Assembly: GCF_030362935.1 (NCBI RefSeq) | Contig: NZ_JAUCDY010000002.1 | Coordinates: 1 to 64,000 of the forward strand | Reading direction: 5' to 3' | From: Thiopseudomonas acetoxidans | GTDB lineage: Bacteria; Pseudomonadota; Gammaproteobacteria; Pseudomonadales; Pseudomonadaceae | Length of the DNA: 64,000 nt | Part shown: piece by piece, positions 31,719 to 41,639 of the stretch | How positions within the stretch are numbered: position 1 is the first letter of the stretch | How the letters are laid out: each line of letters opens with the position of its first letter | Made by a program: the position numbers and the translations under genes | Notes under the pieces: model-generated | Database searches by the model: none | Seen by the model: the letters and a program-made list of their open reading frames with translations, nothing else | Told to the model about the DNA's origin: nothing

Positions 31719-34430
31719 CGGGAGCGGTGCTGGCTTGCCAAAATAGTAGCCTTGCATCAGATCGCAACCCAGCTCTCTTAATGCAATAGCCTGCTCTTGT
31801 GTCTCAACCCCTTCTGCTATGACTTTAAGCTTAAGGGTTTTGGCCAGAGTAATAATGGTTTCAACAATAGCTGCGTCTTCTGGGTCTTCGAGCATGTCGT
31901 GGACAAATGACTGATCTATTTTCAAGCAGTTTAGTGGCAGGTTTTTCAGATAACTCAAGGATGAAAACCCAGTCCCAAAATCATCCAACGCAAACAAAAA
32001 ACCTGCCTGATTCAGCTCTTTCATTTTTCCCACTGTTGCACTGACATCATCCATCAGCAGACTCTCAGTTAATTCCAGCTCCAACAAATGCGCCGGAAAA
32101 CCAAACTCCATATAGCCCTTAATGAATTCAGCTACAAAGCTTTTCTGGCGAAACTGTCTGGCACTAATATTAATTGCCAAAATAAGCTGCTGCTTGCTGC
32201 TGTCCTGCTGCCATTGCTTGATAGTGTGGCACGCCTGCATAAACACCCACTGCCCAATCGGTACTATTAGGCCTGTTTCCTCAGCGACGGGAATAAACTC
32301 CAAGGGTGGAATCATGCCTTTGACCGGATGGTGCCAACGCAATAAAGCTTCATAACCATTCAGGCTGCCGTCGCGATTAACTTTGGGCTGGTAGTAAAGC
32401 TCAAACTGCTCAAGTTCAATGGCTTGCCGTAAATCCGCTTCAATTTCGCTGCGACGTGCCGCTGCCTCTTGCATGCTCGGGTCAAAAAAACGAATCGCAT
32501 CACGCCCTTCTGCTTTAGCTTGATACATGGCTAAATCTGAGCGCTTCATTAGCTCTTCTACCGTCTCGTGGTGGTCAATAAACAGGTTGATACCAATACT
32601 GGCTGTCAGTATGTATTGTGTGTCAGTGAGCAAATAGGGTTGACTAATTGCCGTCAATATTTTTTCTGATATCGTTTGGGCGCTGATCGCCGCATCATGC
32701 TTAAACTCACCCAGATCCTCTAGCAAAATAATAAATTCATCACCGCCCTGACGAGCCACCGTGTCACCGTCACGCACACTCTCCTTTAAACGCTGAGCGA
32801 CCACTTTCAATAGCTCATCACCCTGCTTATGCCCCATGGTGTCATTAAGATGTTTGAAATGGTCCAAATCAATAAACAACAAGGCGCAATAGCTCTTATT
32901 GCGTGCGCTCGAAGAGAATGCTTGCACAATATGATCTTCGAGCAGACGTCGGTTCGCTAAGCCAGTCAGAGGATCATAAAATGCTAACTGATGAATCTGC
33001 TCTTCTGAGAGTTTTCTGACCGTAATATCACTAAAGGTAGATAGGTAGTGCGTAGTCTGGCCACGCACATCCTTAACTGCGGTTATCGCCTGCTGCACGG
33101 GGAAACGCTCGCCGCTTTTGCGTTTATTCCACAGCTCACCCGTCCAGCCGCCGAATGTTTTAATTTCGCGCCAAATTTGGCGATAAAAATCAGCATCATG
33201 CATACCAGAACTAAGTATGCGCGGTGTTTGCCCCAACACTTCCTTGTCGTCGTACCCAGTGAGCTGTTTAAAGGCGTTGTTCACACGGATAATACGCTCA
33301 TTTAAATCAGTAATGAAAATGGCTTCCAAGGTATCAAAAGCAACTGCCGAAATACGCAAATCCTCCTCGTTATCCTTTAACTGCTCCAGCGTTTTAGACA
33401 ATCGCCGTGTGTATGCCACCAACAGTAGGCTCAAAGCAAGGATAACCAGTATGGCTGTCATCGCTAAGATGGACTCTTCGCGATGCGTGCGCCAAATATC
33501 TCGCCAAGTAATAGCTGCCTCAATATTGTAAGGCTTCGCCTTTAAGGTGCGCATTAGCTCGCGTATAGGTTCGTAGTCTGCTGGCACGCTAAAGCCATAT
33601 ACATTAGCCTCACGCAATATACTGGTGTTGTGGTCTAAAGTTAAAAATACACCGACAACTTGGCCAGCATGGGCGGTATTAACATGCGCCATCGCTGCCA
33701 ATGGCCATTCTGGATAGAGCCGCGTTGAAAGCGCCAACGGGAAGTCTGTGAGTTCTTGCTGATTGATAATACGTATTGCATCGGCTTGGATAAGCCCACG
33801 CTCGAGCATGGACTCCAACACGCCCGTGCGCACAAAGCCCGCCTCTGCCTCGCCCTGCAAAACCGCCCAGACTGTTTTTTCGTGGGGCAGCCCTGTTTCA
33901 ATCACCTTGTAGGAATCAAGCTCAACCCCTGCCTGCAGCATCTCATAAGCCTGCATCATATAGCCGCCCACTGAGCCTAGTTTAGGCGTGGCAATGCGCT
34001 TGCCTTTAAGGTCGCTTAAACCCTGAATATTGGTACGTTCGGCTTGCGTAAATATCACTCCACCAAAACCACGTAAGGGCGTGTTTTTATACGATGTTAT
34101 TAAACTGGCTAAAGGGCTAGATAAGCCTTGCGAGTGGGCAAGCTCAATGTAATAGGCTGAGTTAGTCAGAACAAAATCAACCTCACGCCGCGCAACCGCG
34201 CTGTAGAGCTCATCATAATAATAGGGCTCAACCTGCAAGCTCACATGGGTTAAATACTGGTTAACATGTTCAATAATCGGTTGCCAGTTTGCTTTAATCA
34301 GGTGCTTAGGCTCAAAGGCTAGAATACCGATGGTCAGATTTTTTTTTGCTAAATTGGCCTGTGACTGTACTGAAAAGAGCAGGCTAATACACAGCAAAAC
34401 ATAGCTAATCAATCGTGCTAGCCATTTCAT
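31710..34430 (-). CDS. PhnD-sensor PAS-GGDEF-EAL protein (copy B)
   Basis: 906 aa. Signal peptide (MKWLARLISYVLLCISLLF...), then a periplasmic PhnD/phosphonate-type binding domain (about 28-315: LTIGILAFEPKHLI, LKGKRIATPKLGSVGGYM), one membrane span (about 330-350), PAS (about 362-480), GGDEF (RQGGDEFIILL, about 561) and EAL (YEALLRWHHPVKG, about 693; LELTESLLMDD, DDFGTGFSSL). Both catalytic motifs are intact. It is the third gene of a leftward operon behind copy A and a substrate-binding protein, whose stop overlaps its ATG by 4 nt. The ligand of the sensor domain is unknown. Confidence 0.87.
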   Translation of the reverse strand: MKWLARLISYVLLCISLLFSVQSQANLAKKNLTIGILAFEPKHLIKANWQPIIEHVNQYLTHVSLQVEPYYYDELYSAVARREVDFVLTNSAYYIELAHSQGLSSPLASLITSYKNTPLRGFGGVIFTQAERTNIQGLSDLKGKRIATPKLGSVGGYMMQAYEMLQAGVELDSYKVIETGLPHEKTVWAVLQGEAEAGFVRTGVLESMLERGLIQADAIRIINQQELTDFPLALSTRLYPEWPLAAMAHVNTAHAGQVVGVFLTLDHNTSILREANVYGFSVPADYEPIRELMRTLKAKPYNIEAAITWRDIWRTHREESILAMTAILVILALSLLLVAYTRRLSKTLEQLKDNEEDLRISAVAFDTLEAIFITDLNERIIRVNNAFKQLTGYDDKEVLGQTPRILSSGMHDADFYRQIWREIKTFGGWTGELWNKRKSGERFPVQQAITAVKDVRGQTTHYLSTFSDITVRKLSEEQIHQLAFYDPLTGLANRRLLEDHIVQAFSSSARNKSYCALLFIDLDHFKHLNDTMGHKQGDELLKVVAQRLKESVRDGDTVARQGGDEFIILLEDLGEFKHDAAISAQTISEKILTAISQPYLLTDTQYILTASIGINLFIDHHETVEELMKRSDLAMYQAKAEGRDAIRFFDPSMQEAAARRSEIEADLRQAIELEQFELYYQPKVNRDGSLNGYEALLRWHHPVKGMIPPLEFIPVAEETGLIVPIGQWVFMQACHTIKQWQQDSSKQQLILAINISARQFRQKSFVAEFIKGYMEFGFPAHLLELELTESLLMDDVSATVGKMKELNQAGFLFALDDFGTGFSSLSYLKNLPLNCLKIDQSFVHDMLEDPEDAAIVETIITLAKTLKLKVIAEGVETQEQAIALRELGCDLMQGYYFGKPAPLPLA

Positions 34431-35407
34431 AGCAGTTCCCGCGGAATGAACTGGTTAGTGAACTTGGCGTCGACCCGAAAATCGTCACCGATGATATCCA
34501 TCTGCTGCATAAGAGAAACTAATTTTTGCGTTGCGCTTGTTAGGCGTATATCTTGCTCCGACAAATAAGCATAGTTGGCTAAAGCATCCGGCAGTAAAAG
34601 GCCATAATACAACTGCAAAATATCCTCGGCTTTCATGTCCAGACGCTTAGCAATGCGGTGACTTGCATCCATCGGATTAGTACGAAAATGGTGTAGCGCA
34701 CGAAAATATACGCGCAGCATTTGCTCTAACGTATTCTGATAGCGGTCCATGGTGTGCTGGGTAACCACTAACACATTAAAAATCATATCGGGAACCTGTC
34801 GACTACCAAAGGCAATGTTAGCCCCGGCTTTAACAATTTTATTAGCCACCGGCTCCACGGTAATCAAAGCATCCAATTGCTGCTCCTGCCAAGCACGCTC
34901 ATGTTTATCGAGCGTCAGATTAACCAGCTTCAGCTCTGATTTTTCCAGTTGGTAATATTGCAAAAACTCATGCAGCATTAGCTCACCGGCGGCAGTATTT
35001 TCATAGCCTAGCGTTTTGCCTCGCAGCTGTTGTACATCGGTTAGCTCTGGACGCAGCAAAACCATATCGGCACCAATAGAAATATCAAACAGCAGAATAA
35101 TCTTTAAATCCATGCCCTCACTACAGAGCAAGATTGCCTCATCCAACGTCAGCATAGCTCCTTGCACTTGGCCTGCGCGTAAGGCGTCACTGCACGAGCT
35201 CGCATTGGGCGCATCAACAAGGGTTACATTCAACTCTTCCAGCCAACCCAAATCGCGGGCCATAAACAAAATCTCATAGCCTGGCCACTTGTGCCCAGAA
35301 ATTTTCAGAGGTGCTGACTTAACGCAACTCGATAGCCACGGCATTAAAGCCAGCATGCCTGCGGCTTGTAAAAAAACTCGACGATTAAAAGAAAACTTAT
35401 TGCCCAT
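34427..35407 (-). CDS. Stand-alone NitT/TauT-type substrate-binding protein
   Basis: 326-aa exported ABC-type binding protein (NMT1/SsuA-like fold): GHKWPGYEILFMARDLGWLEELNVTLVDAP and GKTLGYENTAAGELMLHEFL are typical. The N-terminus has both a twin-arginine-like motif (NRRVFLQAAG) and a lipobox-like LSSC, so it is either Tat-exported or a lipoprotein. There are no permease or ATPase genes nearby; instead it sits between two c-di-GMP genes and overlaps copy B by 4 nt. A role as ligand-sensing partner for those proteins is a reasonable inference. Confidence 0.8.
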   Translation of the reverse strand: MGNKFSFNRRVFLQAAGMLALMPWLSSCVKSAPLKISGHKWPGYEILFMARDLGWLEELNVTLVDAPNASSCSDALRAGQVQGAMLTLDEAILLCSEGMDLKIILLFDISIGADMVLLRPELTDVQQLRGKTLGYENTAAGELMLHEFLQYYQLEKSELKLVNLTLDKHERAWQEQQLDALITVEPVANKIVKAGANIAFGSRQVPDMIFNVLVVTQHTMDRYQNTLEQMLRVYFRALHHFRTNPMDASHRIAKRLDMKAEDILQLYYGLLLPDALANYAYLSEQDIRLTSATQKLVSLMQQMDIIGDDFRVDAKFTNQFIPRELL

Positions 35408-35433
35408 AAATTTTTACAGTTGCCACGTTTTGT

Positions 35434-38214
35434 TCAATCAAAGTGAATTAAGCTAGGTCGACCAAAAAAATAACCCTGTAGCAAATCACAACCCAGCTCA
35501 TGTAAAAAATCTGCCTGCTGCGCCTCTTCCACACCCTCAGCAATAACACTTAAGCGCAAACTCTTAGCCAAAGTTATTACTGTCTCGACAATGGCCGCAT
35601 CATCGGAATTGCTTAGCATGTCGCGCACAAAGGACTGATCAATTTTTAAACTATCAAGTGGTAAATCTTTTAAGTAATTTAAAGAAGAGTAGCCTGTTCC
35701 GAAATCATCTAATGAAAACCTAATACCCAGTTTTTTCAGCACAGTCATGGTGCCAATGGCGTCTTCGATGTTTTCTAGCAATAAACTTTCTGTCAGTTCT
35801 AACTCCAGCGCCTCACACCGTACCTGAAACTTGTCGATAGCAGCGGTTAGGTCAGCCACAAACTCTTTATGTTTAAACTGCCGTGCACTGATGTTAATCG
35901 CCAAGATAAAGCCTTTGCGGTCGGCCTGTGACTGCCATTTTGCCAAAGTTTTACAGGCTTCTTGAATAACCCACTGGCCAATAGGAACAATTAAGCCAGT
36001 CTCTTCCGCCACAGGAATAAAGTCCATAGGCGAAATCAAACCCTTTTCTGGATGTTGCCAACGCAATAAAGCTTCATAACCTTGCAACTTGCCTTGGTAA
36101 TTTACTTTTGGCTGGTAGAAAAGAACAAAATGCTCTTCATCTAAGGCACGACGCAACTCTGTTTCAATCTGCACGCGCTTATTAGCCACTTCCTGCATAG
36201 CCAAATCAAAAAACCGAATCGTATGCCGCCCCTCGGCCTTGGCTTGATACATCGCCATATCGGAGCGTTTTAGCAGCTCCTCGACGCTGTCATTAAACGC
36301 CTGAAACAGATTAACCCCCACACTGGCGGTAATCACATACTTGTGCTCAAACAACTGATAAGGCTGCGCAATGGCCTCTAAAATTTTTTCTGCTATGTGC
36401 TGCACCCTGGTAACGGCTTCGTCTTGGCTGCCACCAATTTTTTGCAATAGGACAATAAAATCATCACCGGCTTGACGAGCCACGCTATCACTGGCGTGCA
36501 CGCAATTACGAATCCGTTTGGCCACCTGCTTAAGCAATTCATCGCCTACAGGGTAGCCATAGGTATCATTAAGCTGCTTAAAATGGTCCAAATCAATAAA
36601 CATTAATGCACAGTAGGACTTGGTACGTTCGCTGCTGTGCATCGCTTGCCTGATGTGTTCCTCTAACAAGCGGCGATTAGCCAAGCCCGTTAGTGGATCG
36701 TAAAATGCCAGCTGATGAATGCGCTCTTCGGCCTGTTTACGAGCTGTGATGTCGGCAAATGTAGCCAAATAATTAACAACCCTTCCCTGCTCATCCTTGA
36801 CTGCAGTAATCATCTGCTGAATAGGGTAAATAGCTCCATTTTTCTTTCTATTCCAAATTTCACCGTGCCAACCATCCTCTGTCTGAATCTCATACCACAT
36901 GCGCTGGTAGAACTGCTTGTCATGTTGTTCTGATTTAAAGATACGCGGTGTTTTACCCACAACCTCATCACTGCTATAACCAGATATACGCTCAAACGCC
37001 TTATTGACGCGCAAAATCTTTTCATGTGCGTCGGTAATCAAAATAGCTTCTTGGGTTTCAAAAGCCACTGCTGCTAAACGTTGTGATTCTTCGTTTTTAC
37101 GCACCAGCATTAAAGTGTTTGACAAACGCCGGTTATAAATCAGCAGCACAATGCTCAGTCCAACAATGATGCCGACACAGATGGCGATCAGCAGAATCAG
37201 TGTCTTGTATTTTTCCCAGGTTTGCTGCCATGTGATGGCTGCGTCTAAATGGTAAGGCTTAACTTTTAGTTGACGCATAATGTCGCGAACAGGCTCATAG
37301 TCTGCTGGAATACTAAAACCAAATACATTGGCCTGTTTGAACACTGAGTCTTCGTATTTTATCGCTAAAAAAGCAGCGGCTACCTGCGCGGCATCATCTG
37401 CTTTAACCTGCGCATGAGCCGTAAGCGGCCATTCCGGGTAGAGCTGTGTAGATAACGCTTGCGGGAAATTCTCCACACGCTGCGCATTAAGCACCCTAAG
37501 CTCACCCTCAGCAATAGCACCCTGCTGCAGCAATTCCTCTAAAACACCTGTGCGCACAAAAGCGGCATCTGCTTTGCCCTGCAAAACAGCATTGATAGCG
37601 TTATAGTGAGGCATTTTGGTGACTATGCTGTTAAAGCTGTTAGGCTCTATTCCATGCTGCCGAAGCTCGTAGATTTGGGCTAAATAACCACCCAATGAGC
37701 CGTAACCTGGCGTTGCCACTGTGCGGCCTTTAAGCTGTTCTAACTGAGTAATGCCCTGCGGCTCATCGCGCACCAGTATTACTCCGCCAAAACTCGGCAA
37801 TGGCACTGTATTGTAATAACTCACCATCGTAGCTAAAGGACTCGATAACCTTTGCTGCTGCGCCAGCTCGATATACAGCGCCGAGTTAAGCAGAGCGAAA
37901 TCGACATCCTGTTGCTGCACCGCTGCGTACATTTCTTCAAGGTTAAGCGCCCGCACCCGCAACTCTATATCAAGCAAACGGGTGTTTACTTCATCAATGA
38001 TGGGCTGCCAGCGTTGCACAGTGACGTGCTTATCGACAAACGCTAGTACAGCAAAATCCAATTGCGTTTTTTCCTTTGCAGCCGCAGCGGCTGTTAGCAA
38101 GCCACTTAAAACTATAATGCAACCCGCAAGCACCCGCTTAATATGGCGCGTAACACTGATATGAGTACGGGGTAACAAGGCTTTAAAAACTTCTCGATTT
38201 TGACTGCAAATCAT
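35434..38214 (-). CDS. PhnD-sensor PAS-GGDEF-EAL protein (copy A) with altered GGDEF
   Basis: 926 aa, paralogue of copy B with the same domain order: hydrophobic signal segment (VLAGCIIVLSGLLTAAAAA), PhnD-type periplasmic domain (LRGRTVATPGYGSLGGYL-like), membrane span (about 335-357), PAS, diguanylate cyclase domain and EAL (YEALLRWQHPEKG, about 713). The cyclase motif reads AGDDF instead of GGDEF (about 583), so cyclase activity may be reduced or lost, while EAL, LELTESLLLEN and DDFGTGYSSL are intact. ATG 38214 (GGAAG site) is preferred over GTG 38229. First gene of the three-gene operon; 26 bp separate it from the binding protein. Confidence 0.86.
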   Translation of the reverse strand: MICSQNREVFKALLPRTHISVTRHIKRVLAGCIIVLSGLLTAAAAAKEKTQLDFAVLAFVDKHVTVQRWQPIIDEVNTRLLDIELRVRALNLEEMYAAVQQQDVDFALLNSALYIELAQQQRLSSPLATMVSYYNTVPLPSFGGVILVRDEPQGITQLEQLKGRTVATPGYGSLGGYLAQIYELRQHGIEPNSFNSIVTKMPHYNAINAVLQGKADAAFVRTGVLEELLQQGAIAEGELRVLNAQRVENFPQALSTQLYPEWPLTAHAQVKADDAAQVAAAFLAIKYEDSVFKQANVFGFSIPADYEPVRDIMRQLKVKPYHLDAAITWQQTWEKYKTLILLIAICVGIIVGLSIVLLIYNRRLSNTLMLVRKNEESQRLAAVAFETQEAILITDAHEKILRVNKAFERISGYSSDEVVGKTPRIFKSEQHDKQFYQRMWYEIQTEDGWHGEIWNRKKNGAIYPIQQMITAVKDEQGRVVNYLATFADITARKQAEERIHQLAFYDPLTGLANRRLLEEHIRQAMHSSERTKSYCALMFIDLDHFKQLNDTYGYPVGDELLKQVAKRIRNCVHASDSVARQAGDDFIVLLQKIGGSQDEAVTRVQHIAEKILEAIAQPYQLFEHKYVITASVGVNLFQAFNDSVEELLKRSDMAMYQAKAEGRHTIRFFDLAMQEVANKRVQIETELRRALDEEHFVLFYQPKVNYQGKLQGYEALLRWQHPEKGLISPMDFIPVAEETGLIVPIGQWVIQEACKTLAKWQSQADRKGFILAINISARQFKHKEFVADLTAAIDKFQVRCEALELELTESLLLENIEDAIGTMTVLKKLGIRFSLDDFGTGYSSLNYLKDLPLDSLKIDQSFVRDMLSNSDDAAIVETVITLAKSLRLSVIAEGVEEAQQADFLHELGCDLLQGYFFGRPSLIHFD

Positions 38215-38297
38215 ATAACTTCCAATCACAGGCTGGCTTCAGGTTATTATAGTGTCACATAAGCTCGACTATTAATTTTAAATAAAAGGAAAGCCCT

Positions 38298-39722
38298 ATG
38301 GCGTTACTCACTTTTCTTGGTGCAACACAGCAAGTCACCGGTTCTTGCTACCTTATCGAAACCCATGACAAGCAAAAAATCCTGCTCGAGTGCGGAATGC
38401 AGCAAGGCAATGATAACAACAATAGCAATGGCGATAACGGCCAAGCCACTAACTCATCCTTTCGCTTCAATCCAGAACACATAGACGCTGTGGTTATTTC
38501 ACACGCCCACATTGATCATAGTGGCATGTTGCCACGCTTAGTAGCCGAAGGTTATCGCGGTCCTATTTACGTCACTGATGCCACCAGTGAGTTACTGGAA
38601 ATTATGCTGCTCGACGCTGCACATATCCAAGAAAAGGATACAGAATGGGAAAACCGCTGGCGTGCACGCAAAGGCAAGCGCCCTATCGCGCCTCTTTATG
38701 TCACTGCCGATGCAGAGCGCGCACTTAAACAACGCAAAGCCATTGATTACCACACTAGCGTGGAAATATTAAAAGGCGTAGAGCTTAAATATTATGATGC
38801 CGGTCATATTATCGGTTCTGCCATTGTTGAACTAACGTTCCATGAACCCAATAACAGCACACGCCGCTTAGTTTTTTCTGGGGATCTGGGTAACACCTGC
38901 ACGCCTTTAATGCGTACGCCCGAAGCAGTAAAGCAAGCAGACGTACTCTTATTAGAGTCCACCTACGGCGATCGTAACCACCGCTGTACCGAAGACACTC
39001 TTGATGAGTTTGCGGCTATTTTGCAAAAAGCCCACAAAGAAGGCGGCAACGTAATGATTCCTGCTTTTTCTGTAGGCCGTACTCAGGATATTTTATTTCA
39101 CCTAGGACGCTTCTATCGCGAAGGCCGTCTGCCCCAGCATGTGGTTTATCTGGATAGTCCTATGGCGATACGCGCTAATGCCGTTTACTTTCGTCATCAT
39201 GATAAGTTCGACAAAGAAAACCTGGCTATGCTTAAAGAACACAACATCGAAAGTCTTGAAGATTGGCTACCCATTATTAAGCAAACCCCACGCCCCGAAG
39301 ACTCTATGGACATCAACCATACAAAGAGTGGCGCTATAATTGTCGCGGGTAGCGGTATGTGTAACGGCGGGCGCATCGTGCACCACTTTAAGCACAACCT
39401 ATGGCGTCCTGAATGTCACTTGGTGTTTACCGGTTTCCAAGCGCGCGGCACAACCGGACGCGCCATTGTTGACGGTGTAGACAGTGTAAAAGTCTTACGT
39501 GACGATATCGCCGTTCGCGCACAGGTACACACACTGGGTGGCTTCTCTGCCCACGCTGGGCAGTCACAGCTGCTTGACTGGATTCGCCACTTCGACAACT
39601 CACCCGAACTTTATTTAATTCATGGTGAGACTGACAAAATGCACGTCTTGCAAGCCAAAATTAAACAAGAGCTAGGCTGGGATGCAGGCATTCCCGAGCT
39701 TGGCGATCGTATTGCCATTTAA
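38298..39722 (+). CDS. Metallo-beta-lactamase / beta-CASP RNA-processing exonuclease
   Basis: 474-aa cytoplasmic nuclease-like protein. Metal ligands HAHIDH (about residue 70), the D of SGDLG and the late HGE are present, and a beta-CASP insertion (MIPAFSVGRTQDIL...SPMA...SGMCNGGRIVHH) places it with the CPSF-73/Ysh1-like RNases. An asparagine-rich loop (DNNNSNGDNG) follows the first strand. GGAAAG site before ATG 38298. It lies 11 bp upstream of the LOG-family gene, probably one operon; it is divergent from the c-di-GMP operon. Confidence 0.85.
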   Translation: MALLTFLGATQQVTGSCYLIETHDKQKILLECGMQQGNDNNNSNGDNGQATNSSFRFNPEHIDAVVISHAHIDHSGMLPRLVAEGYRGPIYVTDATSELLEIMLLDAAHIQEKDTEWENRWRARKGKRPIAPLYVTADAERALKQRKAIDYHTSVEILKGVELKYYDAGHIIGSAIVELTFHEPNNSTRRLVFSGDLGNTCTPLMRTPEAVKQADVLLLESTYGDRNHRCTEDTLDEFAAILQKAHKEGGNVMIPAFSVGRTQDILFHLGRFYREGRLPQHVVYLDSPMAIRANAVYFRHHDKFDKENLAMLKEHNIESLEDWLPIIKQTPRPEDSMDINHTKSGAIIVAGSGMCNGGRIVHHFKHNLWRPECHLVFTGFQARGTTGRAIVDGVDSVKVLRDDIAVRAQVHTLGGFSAHAGQSQLLDWIRHFDNSPELYLIHGETDKMHVLQAKIKQELGWDAGIPELGDRIAI

Positions 39723-39733
39723 CAGGAGTAATT

Positions 39734-40813
39734 ATGTCGTACGAAACAGAAGAATTTATGGAGCGCCAATATTTAGTTAGTGATGTAAATATTGGCGAAA
39801 AAGTTAATGAGCTGATCTCCGCTGCAGTACCACCCAACAGCCCCAATATTGAGCTGTATCGTGAAATGATGCTCACGGTAGCGCGCATGGCAGAGAGCGA
39901 TCGCAGTCGCTGGGATGCCAAAATCATGATGCAAACTCTAAAAGAGCTGGAAGCATCATTCACCCTCTTGGAGCGCTTTAAGCGGCGCCGCAAGGTGACT
40001 GTTTTTGGTTCGGCACGTACCTCACCAGAGCACCCCCTGTACAAGCAAGCCGTAGAGCTGGGCAAAATCATTGCTCAGCATAACCTCATGGTTATTACTG
40101 GCGCTGGTGGCGGCATTATGGCTGCAGCTCACGAAGGCGCGGGAAAAGATAATAGTCTGGGGCTGAATATTGTTTTACCTTTTGAGCAAGGCGCTAACGA
40201 TACCGTTAAAGACAGCGGCAACTTACTGACATTCCATTTCTTCTTTTTGCGCAAACTTTTTTTCGTGAAAGAAGCAGATGCATTGGTTCTCTGCCCCGGT
40301 GGGTTTGGGACACTGGATGAAGCATGGGAAGTGCTTACTCTGATTCAGACCGGCAAAAGCCCGCTGGTTCCCGTTGTATTACTTGAGCAAGAAGGCGGCA
40401 CCTACTGGAGTAAAACCCTGGAATTTATGCAAACAGAGATGGTCGACCACGGCTATATCTCAGCTGAAGATCTCGAATTGCTGCACTTGGTCTATACGCC
40501 AGAAGAAGCAGGACGTGAAATCGCTAAATTCTATAGCAACTACCATTCTACTCGCTGGTTAAGCGGTCGCTTTGTCATTCGCATGCACCACAAGCTAACA
40601 ACTGCCGCAATTGAACATCTCAATCAAGAGTTTGCCGGCCTATGCAAAACAGGAAAAATTGAACAGGTACCCTACTGCGAACAAACTCACAAAGAGCCGG
40701 AGTTCTGCAAGCTGTATCGTTTAGAATTCGTCTTTAATGCGCGCGATTTTGGTCGCCTGCGTCAACTAGTTAACTTTATTAATCAGCCCGAAAACTGGCA
40801 GCAAAACGCCTGA
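39734..40813 (+). CDS. LOG-family Rossmann-fold nucleotidase-like protein
   Basis: 359-aa protein with the lysine-decarboxylase-like/LOG core: VFGSARTSPEHPLY, TGAGGGIMAAAHEGAG and the signature PGGFGTLDEAWEVLTLIQTGK, which binds nucleotide 5'-monophosphates. Related enzymes remove the base from nucleotide monophosphates. About 80 additional N-terminal residues and a C-terminal extension distinguish it from short LOG proteins. AGGAG site before ATG 39734. Co-transcribed with the beta-CASP nuclease; ends at the bidirectional terminator 40820-40851. Confidence 0.82.
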   Translation: MSYETEEFMERQYLVSDVNIGEKVNELISAAVPPNSPNIELYREMMLTVARMAESDRSRWDAKIMMQTLKELEASFTLLERFKRRRKVTVFGSARTSPEHPLYKQAVELGKIIAQHNLMVITGAGGGIMAAAHEGAGKDNSLGLNIVLPFEQGANDTVKDSGNLLTFHFFFLRKLFFVKEADALVLCPGGFGTLDEAWEVLTLIQTGKSPLVPVVLLEQEGGTYWSKTLEFMQTEMVDHGYISAEDLELLHLVYTPEEAGREIAKFYSNYHSTRWLSGRFVIRMHHKLTTAAIEHLNQEFAGLCKTGKIEQVPYCEQTHKEPEFCKLYRLEFVFNARDFGRLRQLVNFINQPENWQQNA

Positions 40814-40819
40814 CTGTGA

Positions 40820-40851
40820 AACTGGCCCGCTAGGTTAATAGCGGGTCAGTT
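40820..40851. terminator. Bidirectional terminator between LOG gene and pyrF
   Basis: 13-bp stem AACTGGCCCGCTA / TAGCGGGTCAGTT with one G-U type mismatch and a 6-nt loop, between two convergent genes. Confidence 0.75.
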
Positions 40852-40862
40852 GCTTGAGCGTT

Positions 40863-41549
40863 TTATAGTGTATCCAGTATTGACGCTAAAACATGCTGCG
40901 GATCGGCCGCCTGCGTAATCGGACGACCAATTACCAAATAATCAGATCCCGCCTGCATAGCCTGTGCAGGAGTTAAGATTCGTTTTTGATCATCTTGCGC
41001 GCTGCCAGCGGGTCGAATGCCCGGCGTGATTAACTGACCGGCCGACCACTGCTGTTTAAGCGATTGCGCTTCTTGCGCGGAGCACACCAAACCGTCCAAG
41101 CCAGCCTGCTCAGCCAAGCCCGCCAAGCGCAACACCTGTTCTTGTGGGGGCACATCCAAGCCAATACCTGCTAAATCCTGCTGTTCCATACTGGTCAACA
41201 CAGTCACGCCGATCAGCAACGGTTTAGCGCCTGCGTGTTGTTCCAACTGCTCGCGGCACGCCGCCATCATTTTCAAGCCACCGGAACAGTGCACGTTAAC
41301 CATCCACACGCCCAGCTCTGCGGCTGCTTTAACTGCCATGGCTGTAGTGTTAGGAATATCGTGAAACTTTAAATCGAGGAAAACCTCAAAGCCCAACCGT
41401 TGCAAAGACTCCACCACAACAGGTCCGCTACGGGTAAATAACTCTTTACCCACCTTTACTCGACACTGCTTAGGGTCAAGCTGCCGCGCCATCGTAAGCG
41501 CTTGCTCCATGCTTGGAAAGTCTAATGCAACAATAATTGGGCTTTTCAT
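40863..41549 (-). CDS. pyrF: Orotidine 5'-phosphate decarboxylase
   Basis: Last step of UMP synthesis: converts OMP to UMP. 228 aa, full length. Substrate/active-site motifs are IVALDFPS, the catalytic DLKFHDIPNT (lysine and aspartates) and the phosphate-gripper TPGIRP...GSDYLVIGRPI. ATG 41549. Stand-alone gene between the terminator and grxD; gap of 90 bp to grxD. Confidence 0.96.
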   Translation of the reverse strand: MKSPIIVALDFPSMEQALTMARQLDPKQCRVKVGKELFTRSGPVVVESLQRLGFEVFLDLKFHDIPNTTAMAVKAAAELGVWMVNVHCSGGLKMMAACREQLEQHAGAKPLLIGVTVLTSMEQQDLAGIGLDVPPQEQVLRLAGLAEQAGLDGLVCSAQEAQSLKQQWSAGQLITPGIRPAGSAQDDQKRILTPAQAMQAGSDYLVIGRPITQAADPQHVLASILDTL

Positions 41550-41639
41550 TAATTCTCTCTATTACGCTACACAAAAAACGAGCACTGCGCTCTCGCGTCA
41601 GTGCCGTTAAGTTTATTGATTGCTTTGCTGCTGGGTAAG

